Origin: an uncultured Geobacteraceae bacterium
GTDB lineage: Bacteria; Desulfobacterota; Desulfuromonadia; Geobacterales; Pseudopelobacteraceae
Assembly: GCA_903939115.1 (NCBI GenBank)
Contig: CAJAFV010000086.1
Span: 1-64,000 of the forward strand
Reading direction: 5' to 3'
DNA length: 64,000 nt
The position numbers and the translations under genes are program-made. Shown piece after piece: positions 40,798 to 50,938 of the stretch; position 1 is the first letter of the stretch; every line of letters begins with the position of its first letter. The notes below the pieces were generated by a model, which had not been told where the DNA came from, ran no database searches, and saw nothing but the letters and a program-made list of their open reading frames with translations.

Positions 40798-42185
40798 AAT
40801 TGCTCCTGCATCGGTTCAATGGGGATGGAAAGGCATACGGTTGTACCTGATCCCGGTATTCCATTGAAGACAAGTTCCCCCTGACAAAGGCGGGCGCGTT
40901 CCTGCATGCCCAATAGACCGTATGCTGTCGGAGAATTACATGCTTCAGATGATATGCCGCATCCATTATCAGAGATCTCCAGTATTAAAGAGTTATTTCT
41001 GCATGTAAGAGAAACATTGACCATTGTCGCCTGTGCATGCCGAGATATGTTTGTCAGCGCCTCAATTGCAATGCGAATTACTGCGGTAGCAACCTTTTTG
41101 TCGGGTTCCTTGATGGCCTTGTCCATGTGCAAATGGCATGCGATTTCGTTTCTGTTCCTGAATTCACGAATCTGCCAATCAATTGCGTCTGTAAGACCGA
41201 GGTTGTCCAGAAGTGGAGGGCGAAGATTGGCAATAATGCCTTGTGCCTTACCTATCAGGCGGTTCAGGGCTAAGTGCATCATATTCAGGCGCCCGATAAA
41301 TTCAGAATTTCCTGGCAGAAATCTGTGCTCCATCCAGGCCAAGTCAAGTTTCACGGCAGTCAAAGATTGTCCGATTTCATCGTGTATGTCGCGCGAAATT
41401 GCCACACGCTCTTCTTCCCGAATATTTTCCATATGCTCATTCAGCTTATGCAACGAGTATTCGGTCTGTTTGCGCACATGCATCTCACCTTGCAAGAGTT
41501 GATTGGCAGTCAGCAATTCTTCGGTCCGCTGCGCGACAAGCAGATCTAACTGGTCCCGATGTCTCCTCAGTTCAAGACCGTCGAGCGTTCTTCGGCTTAT
41601 ATCTCTCCGCAACAGCAGGAAAATAGCGCTGATCAGGATGAGGACAATAGCGCCGTTAATTATAAGCATATACCAAACTATTTTCAGGGAGTGCTGCTGG
41701 TTTGCTGAGGACTCCTGAATGTCGCGGATCGTTTGCAATTTTATGGCTGAAACAACTTCTATAATCTCACCTAGTCTCCCCCTGGCGGAAGCAGACATAC
41801 CGGTTTTAATGCCTTCTTCAAGTGTCAACTGCCTTTTCTGTATTAACGGCACAATTTCGGCAAGTTTCTCACGATACCTCTCATTGCGATGCGTTGCGTC
41901 CTGAAGTAAGGTCAGTTGCTGTTGCACACTTTGCACGGCGTTTTCATATTCTTTCAGGTAGCGATTATCGTTAGAAGAAATAAAGTCCCGCTGCGCAGTC
42001 CTTTCGTTTCTGAGAAATTTCAAGAGCTCGTCCAGTGTTACGATCACACTGAAAACATAATTTTCTTCCTTGTCCTGTTTTGTGTAATGAGCAAAAAAAG
42101 AATAGGAAAAAAATAGTACTGTAGACAGAAATATCACAGAAAGCAGAAATCCGGTCTTGATGGCAATGTTTGTATTCATTTTCAT
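40794..42185 (-). CDS. NarX-like sensor histidine kinase with CHASE3-like periplasmic domain
   Basis: Two TMs; ISRDIHDEIGQSLTAVKLDLAWM (HisKA_3); GLLGMQERA. Confidence 0.92.
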   Translation of the reverse strand: MKMNTNIAIKTGFLLSVIFLSTVLFFSYSFFAHYTKQDKEENYVFSVIVTLDELLKFLRNERTAQRDFISSNDNRYLKEYENAVQSVQQQLTLLQDATHRNERYREKLAEIVPLIQKRQLTLEEGIKTGMSASARGRLGEIIEVVSAIKLQTIRDIQESSANQQHSLKIVWYMLIINGAIVLILISAIFLLLRRDISRRTLDGLELRRHRDQLDLLVAQRTEELLTANQLLQGEMHVRKQTEYSLHKLNEHMENIREEERVAISRDIHDEIGQSLTAVKLDLAWMEHRFLPGNSEFIGRLNMMHLALNRLIGKAQGIIANLRPPLLDNLGLTDAIDWQIREFRNRNEIACHLHMDKAIKEPDKKVATAVIRIAIEALTNISRHAQATMVNVSLTCRNNSLILEISDNGCGISSEACNSPTAYGLLGMQERARLCQGELVFNGIPGSGTTVCLSIPIEPMQEQL

Positions 42186-42314
42186 CTTTTTTGCCTGTTT
42201 AGTATGATTGCCAACCGATTTGCTTTTATTGAACGCTGCAATATAGCACAGGGGAGGGAGAAACTGAACCGATTTGGCACTCTATTAATACAGAGCATGC
42301 CTTCTTGATATAAG

Positions 42315-43571
42315 CTATTTGGAGAGGAGTGGTGCTATGTGTGCCATGCCCTTTTTATTGTCGGTATAAGTCTCAGTGTTCATGCTGTCACCGCTGATTA
42401 TTGTTGAGAAATCAATCTTTTTGGCCAAAAAATATGACTCAAAGTAAGTATAAGATACCATTGATAGTGCGGTCACTATACATATCACTAAAAAATAGAG
42501 AAAACTGTTAGCGGCCCAAAGCAGGGTATTATAAGAATATATATTTGTTTCAGGCGTAAAATATTTTACTAACAGTTTTACTGCAAGTGAAATAGCTATC
42601 GCATGAAACATATATATGCCATAAGATATTTTGCCTAAATAGCTAAATAACTTGTTATTTAATGTCAGAATCGAGTGCGGATTGGATGAAAGATTCAGAA
42701 TAATTATCGTAAAAAGAACACTGAACAGAAGATGTCTCTCGGAATTAAAATGTATCCGGTTGACCATTAATACGATTAAAAGCAGGAATGTTGTGATCTG
42801 CGCTGATTTAGAATAGAGCGCACCGAGAAGCCGCTGTTTTTGATTATAGAGTACCCAGGCCCCCACACCTCCGACTGCCATGCAGTCTATTCTGGTAAGC
42901 CCCAATATCCTTCGCAAAAAGACTAGCTGATCAAGCACATTAGTACTCGTACTGGTATCGCGCAATAACGCAGTAAATGTGACAAGAGCTGCAGTACGGG
43001 CCATAACAAAAAAAACAATTAATATAACAAGTGGCTTGAGTGGGTTACTGAAGTATTTCATCAATAACGGCCATAGCAGGTAAAACTGTTCCTCAACTCC
43101 AATTGACCAAATTTGCGAAACATACAGAATGGGCGGGAATAAGATTATGGCGGCATTCGGCATGAAAAAAATATCTAACAGTAATTGAGCAGTAAAATGT
43201 GCCGATAAATTTGTGCTGCTGGTTTTGTCCCATAATACCGGTATAAATTCGGGTATTATCCAAAAGCCCAAGAGAATTATCAGAAAGTAAAGCGGCCAAA
43301 TTCTCAGAATTCTTCGAGTATAAAAGTTTCGCAACGAGATGGTGCCAGAGCTTAGTTTCTCGGACTGCAGCAGATATGTAATCAGAAACCCGCTCAATAC
43401 GAAAAAAAGCGTAACGCCAATTTGACCAAGTTCACTCTCTTCACTAAAAGAAGTAGGAAAGCCGATTTTAATCTTAGCTTCTTCAGTATGCTGAATAACC
43501 ACCATTAATGCCGCTATGAATCTAACGCCATTCAGGTTTGGAAAATAAACCTTTTTTGTTTCCATCATCAC
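42315..43571 (-). CDS. Acyltransferase family 3 membrane protein
   Basis: NGVRFIAALMVVIQHTEE, FFVLSGFLITYLL, multiple TMs. Confidence 0.93.
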   Translation of the reverse strand: MMMETKKVYFPNLNGVRFIAALMVVIQHTEEAKIKIGFPTSFSEESELGQIGVTLFFVLSGFLITYLLQSEKLSSGTISLRNFYTRRILRIWPLYFLIILLGFWIIPEFIPVLWDKTSSTNLSAHFTAQLLLDIFFMPNAAIILFPPILYVSQIWSIGVEEQFYLLWPLLMKYFSNPLKPLVILIVFFVMARTAALVTFTALLRDTSTSTNVLDQLVFLRRILGLTRIDCMAVGGVGAWVLYNQKQRLLGALYSKSAQITTFLLLIVLMVNRIHFNSERHLLFSVLFTIIILNLSSNPHSILTLNNKLFSYLGKISYGIYMFHAIAISLAVKLLVKYFTPETNIYSYNTLLWAANSFLYFLVICIVTALSMVSYTYFESYFLAKKIDFSTIISGDSMNTETYTDNKKGMAHIAPLLSK

Positions 43572-43724
43572 CCCGCGGAGTGTTGCTCACTACCGCCGGG
43601 AAATGTAACAAAAAAAAGAATGCTCTTAAATCAGCTGTTGTCTGTAAATAATGCAGGAAAATTTGCCTGAATCTGAAGTTTTTCCGGCATAAGGGTGCCG
43701 GACGGGGGGGGTAAGACGGGGGAA

Positions 43725-43817
43725 CTACTGCTTAAAATGAGAATCGGGAGCCACCTCTCCCTCAAGTTCTTCCAGATAGCTTTGATTACGAATTACCTGT
43801 CTCCGATATTCAAGCAC
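43725..43817 (-). CDS. Possible 30-aa small ORF overlapping the 3' end of the glycosyltransferase gene
   Basis: GTG-start frame MLEYRRQVIRNQSYLEELEGEVAPDSHFKQ; charged protein-like composition; no strong SD. Confidence 0.25.
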   Translation of the reverse strand: MLEYRRQVIRNQSYLEELEGEVAPDSHFKQ

Positions 43818-44737
43818 GCCATGATCTCACCAGGTGATGGCCAGTCAGACAAAACCTGATCTGACCAGTAAGCGGGGATCGGCCGGTAGCCGCGCGGGGT
43901 GGATGATGACGACAGAGCTGTTACACCAGGCGGGAGCCATTCCATTATATTCGAGCAGCGGGACAAAGCTATAGTCGGGGAGCCAAGAAAAGCAGCAAGG
44001 TGCATCGGGCCGGAATCATTCGAAATGACATGGCGGGCGTTCTTTAAAGAGTCAATCAATTCCGGCCATTTGGGTCTCTGAACGGCGTCTGCTAACATTC
44101 CGGGCGGCAGTAAATCGTCAGGACCGGCCAGTATCTCTACACGGCAACCTGCTTTTGTTAATAGCTCTGTCAGCTCTGCAACGTGGGGATACTGCTTGGA
44201 GCGCCATTGTGCACCAACGTGAATTACAACGGCTGCTTCATCGTCCTTTTTTTGGCGCACATTGTAGGAATTTTTAATCACATCAAACGGGATACCAGTT
44301 GCTTCCGCCCAGGCGCGGTAGCGGTTGCGGATCGGGAGAGCGCCTGAAGCAAAGGGACTGTCAAAAACAGCTAGTTTACGGGCCAGGAATGGGCGCCAGC
44401 CGGTAAACGAGAATTTCGCACCATTGAAAATACGGCGGGCTGCAAGCAAATCACGAAGGTCACCACGGATACTGATGATTTCAGTATTGCAGAGTTGTAG
44501 AGAGCTGAACTTTGATTTAAGAGAAGCGGCGTCACCGAGAGAGAAAAATTTCTTCCCGGTGCGCCAGACATATGGGAGATTGAGGGGGAGCAGATTAAGG
44601 GATCCGCTTGATGCCAACAGCAGCGGTTCGTGCCAGAGAGTGTTGCAGGCGAGAATTATACGATCAGGAGCGAGCCTTGCGACTGATGCTGCGATAATGG
44701 CATCGCCAAGGTTCCAAGGCTCAAAAAGTAAAATCAA
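43793..44737 (-). CDS. Glycosyltransferase family 9 (heptosyltransferase-like)
   Basis: MILLFEPWNLGDAIIA; VIHVGAQWRSKQYP; VISNDSGPMHLAAFLGSPTIAL. Confidence 0.92.
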   Translation of the reverse strand: MILLFEPWNLGDAIIAASVARLAPDRIILACNTLWHEPLLLASSGSLNLLPLNLPYVWRTGKKFFSLGDAASLKSKFSSLQLCNTEIISIRGDLRDLLAARRIFNGAKFSFTGWRPFLARKLAVFDSPFASGALPIRNRYRAWAEATGIPFDVIKNSYNVRQKKDDEAAVVIHVGAQWRSKQYPHVAELTELLTKAGCRVEILAGPDDLLPPGMLADAVQRPKWPELIDSLKNARHVISNDSGPMHLAAFLGSPTIALSRCSNIMEWLPPGVTALSSSSTPRGYRPIPAYWSDQVLSDWPSPGEIMACLNIGDR

Positions 44738-44751
44738 GCCACCACTCCGGT

Positions 44752-45174
44752 CTACTTCAGCTTCTTGTAAAGGGCCGGAGTGTACCCGGAAACTTTCATG
44801 GTGAATTGTTTGTTTTGAAGTTTAACTCCATAGACAATAGGAGCTTTTGACCAATCACTCTGCGAATTGCCCATCATGGCCAGCATGATTTCCATACCCT
44901 TTAATTCCGGGTTTTTCGTGAGGGCCCCTTCAGTTTCTGCCGGAGTCGGATTCACTTTGTACTTGAATGGCATCGGCATGTTGGGAGAGATCATTTTCCC
45001 ATCTGCGGTAAATTGAATCTGCTGGCCAACAAACGGGCAATTCTTTCCTTCGGAGTCTTTAGCGGGTTCTACCAGTTGCCACGTACCTACCAGTGCGGCA
45101 CTGTCAAGAGCCATTGCGAATGATGCCGCAGAGAGTACGATTGTCATTGCCAATAAAATCATAAATCTATTCAT
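44752..45174 (-). CDS. Exported hypothetical protein, 140 aa (lipocalin-like)
   Basis: Signal peptide; LVGTWQLVE...IQFTADGKM pattern. Confidence 0.6.
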   Translation of the reverse strand: MNRFMILLAMTIVLSAASFAMALDSAALVGTWQLVEPAKDSEGKNCPFVGQQIQFTADGKMISPNMPMPFKYKVNPTPAETEGALTKNPELKGMEIMLAMMGNSQSDWSKAPIVYGVKLQNKQFTMKVSGYTPALYKKLK

Positions 45175-45270
45175 GTTGAAGTTCTCCAGGAAGTTGAATT
45201 GAAATACGGAAGCTTTTTAAGTTCAGCTGCTCATATATGCATACTATCAAGATTGGTGTAAAGATTTTTT

Positions 45271-46230
45271 TCACGACGACCGGTCGGACTCTTTTGAGAA
45301 CTCCATTTTTTTTACCCGATACTGAACATCTTCCATAAGGCGCCGGTTTACGGCCAGGAGATCTGCCAGGAAAGCGGTCAGCATAGTCTGGAAGCCGACT
45401 CCGAGGAGTATTGAAGCTAATATCAGCGACTGTATATGCCCCGCACTATCACCTGAAAAGTAGAAGTACAGATATCTGATACCACCAATCAACCCAAGGC
45501 AGAGAAGGGTCAGACCTAACGACATAAAGAACCTAAAGGCTTTGTAGACGATGAAGATTCTGATGATCGTGACCAGGGATTTCCTGATATAGGAGGGGAC
45601 GCTTTTTACCAGGCGCGACGGGCGCAAGGAGCTGTTGACGCGCACCGGTACCGATGTAATGGCAATGTTCTTCTGTCCTGCCTGAATTATGGTTTCCAGA
45701 GTGTAGGTGTAGTCGTTAAAGACATTGAAGCGCATTGCGGCTTCACGGGTCATGGCCCGGAAACCGCTCGGTGCGTCAGGAATAGAGGTCTTGCTGACAA
45801 AACGTACTACGAAGCTGCCGATTTTTTGCAACATCTTCTTCGCCAGCGAAAAGGATTCGATTCCGTTGATGGGGCGGGCACCGATAACGACATCGGCCCT
45901 CCCTGCAAGGATCGGGGCGACCAGTGCGGGAATGTCCGCAGCCATATACTGATTGTCGGCATCAGTGTTGACAATGACATCCGCCCCCAGTTTCACGGCA
46001 GTGTCGAGTCCGGCCAGAAAAGCTCTGGCGAGCCCCTGATTATTCGTGAAGCTGACGATATGGTCGACTCCGTTTTTTCTGGCGGTTTCCTCTGTGTTAT
46101 CCGTGCTGCCGTCATTGATGACAAGCCACTCCACGGAGCTAAACCCCGTGACCTCACGAGGCAACTCTTTCAGTGTAATGGGCAGTGCCCCCGCCTCGTT
46201 GAAACAGGGTATCTGTATGATTAGTTTCAT
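45271..46230 (-). CDS. Glycosyltransferase family 2 (dolichyl-phosphate-mannose synthase-like, C-terminal TMs)
   Basis: IIQIPCFNEAGALP, NDGSTDNTEE, NTDADNQY. Confidence 0.93.
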   Translation of the reverse strand: MKLIIQIPCFNEAGALPITLKELPREVTGFSSVEWLVINDGSTDNTEETARKNGVDHIVSFTNNQGLARAFLAGLDTAVKLGADVIVNTDADNQYMAADIPALVAPILAGRADVVIGARPINGIESFSLAKKMLQKIGSFVVRFVSKTSIPDAPSGFRAMTREAAMRFNVFNDYTYTLETIIQAGQKNIAITSVPVRVNSSLRPSRLVKSVPSYIRKSLVTIIRIFIVYKAFRFFMSLGLTLLCLGLIGGIRYLYFYFSGDSAGHIQSLILASILLGVGFQTMLTAFLADLLAVNRRLMEDVQYRVKKMEFSKESDRSS

Positions 46231-46231
46231 G

Positions 46232-46969
46232 CTAATTCCTGTACTGCGGAGAGGTAGCAAATCCCCACTTGTTGAGCCGGAAAAGCAGAGCTGTCGCGAG
46301 AACACCCAGACCGTAGATCACGCTACGACGGAAATTAATGGAAGATGCCTCCTTGAAGTACTTGGTGGGGCAGGAGAGCTCGCCGACCCGGAAATCGAAC
46401 CAGACCATCTGGGCGATCATCTGGTTGTCAAAGACGAAATCGTTTGAATTGGCGTCCAGCGGCAGCTTTTCCAGCACCTCCCGTGAAAAGGCCCGGTAGC
46501 CGGTGTGATACTCGGAAAACTTCTGCCCAAGCAGGATATTTTCCGCCAGTGTCAGAAACCGGTTGGCAATGTATTTGTAAAGCGGCATACCACCTTTGAG
46601 CGCTCCAGTCCCGAGAATACGGGAAGCGAGGACGGCGTCGAATTCGCCGTATGCAATCATCGCAGCCATTGCAGTGACCAGTCGCGGCGTATACTGGTAG
46701 TCGGGGTGAACCATGACTACGATGTCTGCACCCATATCCAGTGCGACGCGGTAGCAGGTTTTCTGGTTGCCGCCGTAGCCGGTGTTGGTTTCGTGGACTA
46801 CCGTGGTAATTCCTAGCTTCTGCGCCAGCCCAGCCGTGTTGTCCCGGCTGCAGTCATCCACAAGCACAATATCATCGACCTCGGGGGGGATTTCCCGCCA
46901 GGTGTCCTCCAATGTTTTTTCGGCGTTGTATGCTGGAAGCACCACAACGACCTTTAGGCCGTTAATCAT
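46232..46969 (-). CDS. Glycosyltransferase family 2
   Basis: [42 protein letters not shown]. Confidence 0.93.
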   Translation of the reverse strand: MINGLKVVVVLPAYNAEKTLEDTWREIPPEVDDIVLVDDCSRDNTAGLAQKLGITTVVHETNTGYGGNQKTCYRVALDMGADIVVMVHPDYQYTPRLVTAMAAMIAYGEFDAVLASRILGTGALKGGMPLYKYIANRFLTLAENILLGQKFSEYHTGYRAFSREVLEKLPLDANSNDFVFDNQMIAQMVWFDFRVGELSCPTKYFKEASSINFRRSVIYGLGVLATALLFRLNKWGFATSPQYRN

Positions 46970-47041
46970 GTACAGGCTCCATAATAGATAAAACTGGATT
47001 TAAAAGGTATATGATGTTATTTTTACCAGGTTGAATCGGCA

Positions 47042-48547
47042 TTGCAACATATTGATTTTCAAGGGAGATGTCAAATAGAAACAACAACATCACGTAAAAA
47101 AATCCTTTTTGTAACGCCCCCATATCATAGCGGTGTAGATGAAATTGCCGGTCGCTGGATTCCCCTCGGTCTGGTTTATCTCGCCGGTGCTGCCCGCCAG
47201 GCGAAACTGGATCCAGAAATCTACGATGCCATGGCAAAGGGGCATGCATACCCCGAAATTGAACATCGCCTTCATGAATCCATGGCAGATTACGTCGCCT
47301 CCACTGCGCTCACCGCGACCATCAATGACGCCGTTAAGATCCTCGAAATGGCCAAAAGGATCAAGCCGGATACCGTAACAATTCTGGGCGGCGTACATCC
47401 TACCTTTTTGTATGAAGAGGTTCTGACTGGATCTGCTGCCGTCGACTATATTGTTATCGGCGAAGGAGAAAGCACTCTCCGGCAACTGCTGGAGGTTCTT
47501 GAGTCTGGCGGAAATCCGGAAATGGTTGACGGCATTGCTTTCCGGCGGGGTGATACAGTTGTCCAAACTGTCAGGCGCAGTATGATGGCGGTTATTGACG
47601 ATCTTCCGGCTGCGTGGGACCTTCTCAACTGGGACGACTATTACAGCCTGGTAATTCCTGACTCCCGCATGGGAGCGATCAGCACCTCTCGCGGCTGCTC
47701 TCATGACTGCACATTCTGCTCACAGCAGAAATTCTGGGAGAAAAGCTGGCGTGCCCGCGACCCTCTGAAAGTGGCCGCTGAACTGGAATATCTCTATAGC
47801 ACATACCGCGTAAATGTTTTTATGATTACCGATGAGCACCCCACCAGAGACCGGGAGCGATGGGAAGCCCTCCTCGATACTGTCATTGACAAGAATATTC
47901 CGGTTTATCTCTTAATGGAAACGAGAGCCCAGGATATTATCCGTGACCGGGAAATTCTCTGGAAGTACCGTAAAGCGGGGATCATTTACATTTCAACCGG
48001 GATTGAGACCGCCGACCAGTCTACCCTTGATACATTGAAAAAATCGCAGGTTGTGGAAGAAACGAAGCAGGTCTTCGATATTCTCCGGGAACAGGAGATA
48101 GTCTCCGAAGCGTCTTTCATGGTCGGTTTTCCCGGCGAGACCTCTGACAGCATAAAAAAGACCATGCAACTTGCCCAGCACTACAATCCCGATATTGCAA
48201 ACTTTTTTACGTTCACCCCCTGGCCGTATTCAGACGGATACAATGACCTTAAACCGCTTATTCAGACCCACAATTATGAAAAGTACAACATGGTTGATCC
48301 TGTCCTTGAGCCGCATAAAATGAGTGTTCTCCAGATTGAAGTTGCAATAGCGGACGGCTACCGCCGTTTTTACATGGGCAAAATCATGGAATATATGACC
48401 ATGAAGGCCACCTTCAAGCGAGACTATCTGATGCGCATCACCAAGCTGTTTATGGGGAGCTCTTTTGTCATGAAAAAACTGGGCCTCGGCATACTCGGTA
48501 AAATACCGGCAAAGATGGAGGAGATTCGGAGAGGGATGAGAGAGTAG
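47042..48547 (+). CDS. B12-binding-type radical SAM protein (BchE-like), paralog 1
   Basis: N-term LFVTPPYHSGV...LGLVYLAGAAR; TSRGCSHDCTFCSQQKFW; start codon uncertain. Confidence 0.9.
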   Translation: MQHIDFQGRCQIETTTSRKKILFVTPPYHSGVDEIAGRWIPLGLVYLAGAARQAKLDPEIYDAMAKGHAYPEIEHRLHESMADYVASTALTATINDAVKILEMAKRIKPDTVTILGGVHPTFLYEEVLTGSAAVDYIVIGEGESTLRQLLEVLESGGNPEMVDGIAFRRGDTVVQTVRRSMMAVIDDLPAAWDLLNWDDYYSLVIPDSRMGAISTSRGCSHDCTFCSQQKFWEKSWRARDPLKVAAELEYLYSTYRVNVFMITDEHPTRDRERWEALLDTVIDKNIPVYLLMETRAQDIIRDREILWKYRKAGIIYISTGIETADQSTLDTLKKSQVVEETKQVFDILREQEIVSEASFMVGFPGETSDSIKKTMQLAQHYNPDIANFFTFTPWPYSDGYNDLKPLIQTHNYEKYNMVDPVLEPHKMSVLQIEVAIADGYRRFYMGKIMEYMTMKATFKRDYLMRITKLFMGSSFVMKKLGLGILGKIPAKMEEIRRGMRE

Positions 48548-48874
48548 ATGAGAGAGGAATTTACTATGCAGCCGCAGGAACTGGCGAAAAGAATAGCACG
48601 CAGGAAATCTCCGACGGTGGTGGATGTGCGCACCGGTTTTGAGTTCAAGGCGGGGCATATTCCCGGGGCGATAAACGCGCCGATATGGAAAATTTTACTG
48701 AAGCTTGTGTCGCTCCCACAGGACAAGGAAGCTGAACTTGTCGTGCTCTGTGCGCTTGGCCCCCGTGCCATGATAGGTAAAGTGCTATTAAACTTTTTAG
48801 GGTATCGCAACGTATCTCTTCTTACCGGTCATATGTCTGCCTGGCTGCGTTCCGGCCTGCCGGTTGAAAAATGA
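48548..48874 (+). CDS. Rhodanese-like domain protein
   Basis: VVDVRTGFEFKAGHIPGAINAP; active-site VLCALGPRA. Confidence 0.9.
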   Translation: MREEFTMQPQELAKRIARRKSPTVVDVRTGFEFKAGHIPGAINAPIWKILLKLVSLPQDKEAELVVLCALGPRAMIGKVLLNFLGYRNVSLLTGHMSAWLRSGLPVEK

Positions 48875-48882
48875 GTGAAAAC

Positions 48883-48978
48883 TGATGAGGGATGAGCAAG
48901 AAACGATGAGGGATGAAAGCTGTTGCCTGTTTCACCCCTCATCGCCTTTCTTGTTTTCTCATCTCTCATCCCTCATCA
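48883..48978. repeat. Intergenic inverted repeat TGATGAGGGATGAG / CTCATCCCTCATCA
   Basis: Perfect 14-bp arms 48883-48896 and 48965-48978; related GATGAG motifs inside and at about 50770-50800. Confidence 0.75.
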
Positions 48979-48993
48979 AATTCGGAGAAAAGT

Positions 48994-49707
48994 ATGAGTC
49001 AATCCACAGGCAGCCTTGGAACCGTGCTGATAGTAGAGGATGATCGCAATACTGCCGCTCTGGTTGCGACCTATCTGGAGCGCGAGGGCTTTTTGACGGT
49101 AGTGGTCCATGACGGCGGGGTGGCAATTCAGGCAGCCGCTGATTGCAACCCTGTGTTCGTCGTTCTTGACGTCATGCTGCCGAACATGGACGGTTGGGAG
49201 ATCTGCCGGACACTGCGAAAGGTCTCTGAGGTTCCAGTCCTGATGCTCACGGCGAGGGAAGAGGAAGCTGACCGGGTTGCAGGCCTTGCCATGGGTGCTG
49301 ATGATTATGTGGTTAAGCCGTTCAGCCCACGCGAACTAGTGGAGCGTGTGAAGGCTATACTGCGCCGCAGCAGGCCGGTCTCCGCGCGCCAGGCAGCCGT
49401 GATCTCTATTGATGGCCTCGAAGTTGATCCGGAGAAGCACAGTGTCACCCGCGATGGCCGCCCTATCGCACTAACAGCGTCTGAATACAAGATACTTCTG
49501 GCGCTGATGAGCTTTCCCGGCAAGGCATTTTCCCGTGAGGAGCTCCTGAGTCACTGTTATCAGAACAGCGATGCGGTGATTGATCGAGTTGTTGACGTGC
49601 ACATAGGCAAACTTCGGCACAAGATCGAGGACGATCCTGCCCAGCCTCGCTTTATTGTGACGGTACGCGGCCATGGGTACCGGTTTAGCGAGGATGAAGA
49701 GAGATGA
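48994..49707 (+). CDS. OmpR-family response regulator
   Basis: VVLDVMLPNMDGWE; winged-helix VVDVHIGKLRHKIEDDPAQPRFIVTVRGHGYRF. Confidence 0.95.
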   Translation: MSQSTGSLGTVLIVEDDRNTAALVATYLEREGFLTVVVHDGGVAIQAAADCNPVFVVLDVMLPNMDGWEICRTLRKVSEVPVLMLTAREEEADRVAGLAMGADDYVVKPFSPRELVERVKAILRRSRPVSARQAAVISIDGLEVDPEKHSVTRDGRPIALTASEYKILLALMSFPGKAFSREELLSHCYQNSDAVIDRVVDVHIGKLRHKIEDDPAQPRFIVTVRGHGYRFSEDEER

Positions 49708-50783
49708 GACAGCGACTACTCTGGAAGTTGCTTATAGGCCACATTGTCCCGATCTTCGCGATTTTTACCACGGTGGTCTGGCAAGCTGTAGATCAGCAGG
49801 CGGCGTTGTATTACAAGGAGCTGGGAGAGAGTTTCCATGTCACGCCGTTTGATTTGCATAACAGGTTTCTTGAAGCTATCCACCACCATATGTTCTGGGG
49901 AGTTATTGTTGCGCTGACCTTTACTCTGCTCTTTACGTACCTCTTGACCAGCTGGGTCTTACGCCCCTTGTTGCAGATTACCGCCATCACCAAAAAGGTT
50001 GCCGACGGTAATTATTCCGAAAGAGTCAATGCGATATCACGCTATGAAGGGGGACAGCTTGCAGACGCTTTCAACCATATGGCCGATAACTTGGAGATGG
50101 TTGAGCGGCTTCGAAAGAATATGGTGGCAGACATATCCCACGAACTGCGCACTCCGCTGACCAATTTACGCGGTTATCTGGAGGGCTTGAGCGACTCAGT
50201 GATACCACCAACCCGGGAAACTTTCCATATGCTTGAACAGGAGGTTCTGCGTCTCGTCAACCTGGTCGAGGATCTTCAGCAACTCGCAAGAGCAGATGCC
50301 GCCAAGGTGTTCCTCGATTGCCGGCAACTTTCCCTCCATGAGCTACTCCGTCAGATCATGGATCTTTATCGGCCGAACTTCCAGGAGAAGGAGCTTGACG
50401 TGCAGTGGCATCTCGATCCGGACAGCGAACTGGTAACGGCAGATCGTGACAAGCTGCTGCAGGCAATCCGCAACCTGGTAGACAATGCCTGGAAGTACAC
50501 CCCACAGCGGGGGAACGTCACGATTTCGGCGATACGTACCGAAGAGGGCGTGAAAACTGTTTTCACCAACAGCGGCACAGTCGTCGCTGACAAGGATATA
50601 CCGTACCTGTTCGAACGGTTTTTCCGGACGGATCGGTCGCGGTCGCGGGATGTAGGGGGGGCCGGTATCGGTTTGGCAATTGTCAAGGAACTGATTGAGG
50701 CGCACGGCGGCACAGTGGGCGCGGACAGTGGTGAAAACTGCACACGGGTGTGGTTTTTTCTTCCTAAAACTGATGAGAGATGA
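49704..50783 (+). CDS. Sensor histidine kinase (HAMP-HisKA-HATPase)
   Basis: Two TMs, DISHELRTPLTNLRGYLEGL, DNAWKYTPQRGNV, GGAGIGLAIVKELIEAHGG. Confidence 0.95.
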   Translation: MRQRLLWKLLIGHIVPIFAIFTTVVWQAVDQQAALYYKELGESFHVTPFDLHNRFLEAIHHHMFWGVIVALTFTLLFTYLLTSWVLRPLLQITAITKKVADGNYSERVNAISRYEGGQLADAFNHMADNLEMVERLRKNMVADISHELRTPLTNLRGYLEGLSDSVIPPTRETFHMLEQEVLRLVNLVEDLQQLARADAAKVFLDCRQLSLHELLRQIMDLYRPNFQEKELDVQWHLDPDSELVTADRDKLLQAIRNLVDNAWKYTPQRGNVTISAIRTEEGVKTVFTNSGTVVADKDIPYLFERFFRTDRSRSRDVGGAGIGLAIVKELIEAHGGTVGADSGENCTRVWFFLPKTDER

Positions 50784-50863
50784 GAAGTTCTCTCATCCCT
50801 CGTCTCCCTTATTTTCTTTCAGCACTGTCCGTTTGGTTTATTCAGTCGCCTTAAAAGTCCCCA

Positions 50864-50883
50864 CTCCCCTTGCGGGAGGGGAG
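50864..50883. terminator. Stem-loop after the kinase gene
   Basis: CTCCCCT / AGGGGAG arms. Confidence 0.4.
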
Positions 50884-50921
50884 GCTAAATGCAAAGACCA
50901 TATCAGGACAACATGGATTTT

Positions 50922-50938
50922 CTTTACCAAATCTTTAC
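50922..50938 (-). promoter_or_regulatory. CpxR-like direct repeat GTAAAG-ATTTG-GTAAAG
   Basis: Plus strand CTTTACCAAATCTTTAC; 11-bp repeat period, just upstream of a TTGACC -35-like hexamer. Confidence 0.45.

Noticed and set aside
40906-41502. 198-aa plus-strand ORF
   Set aside because: Antisense to the NarX-like kinase; Ser/Arg/Ile-rich shadow ORF.
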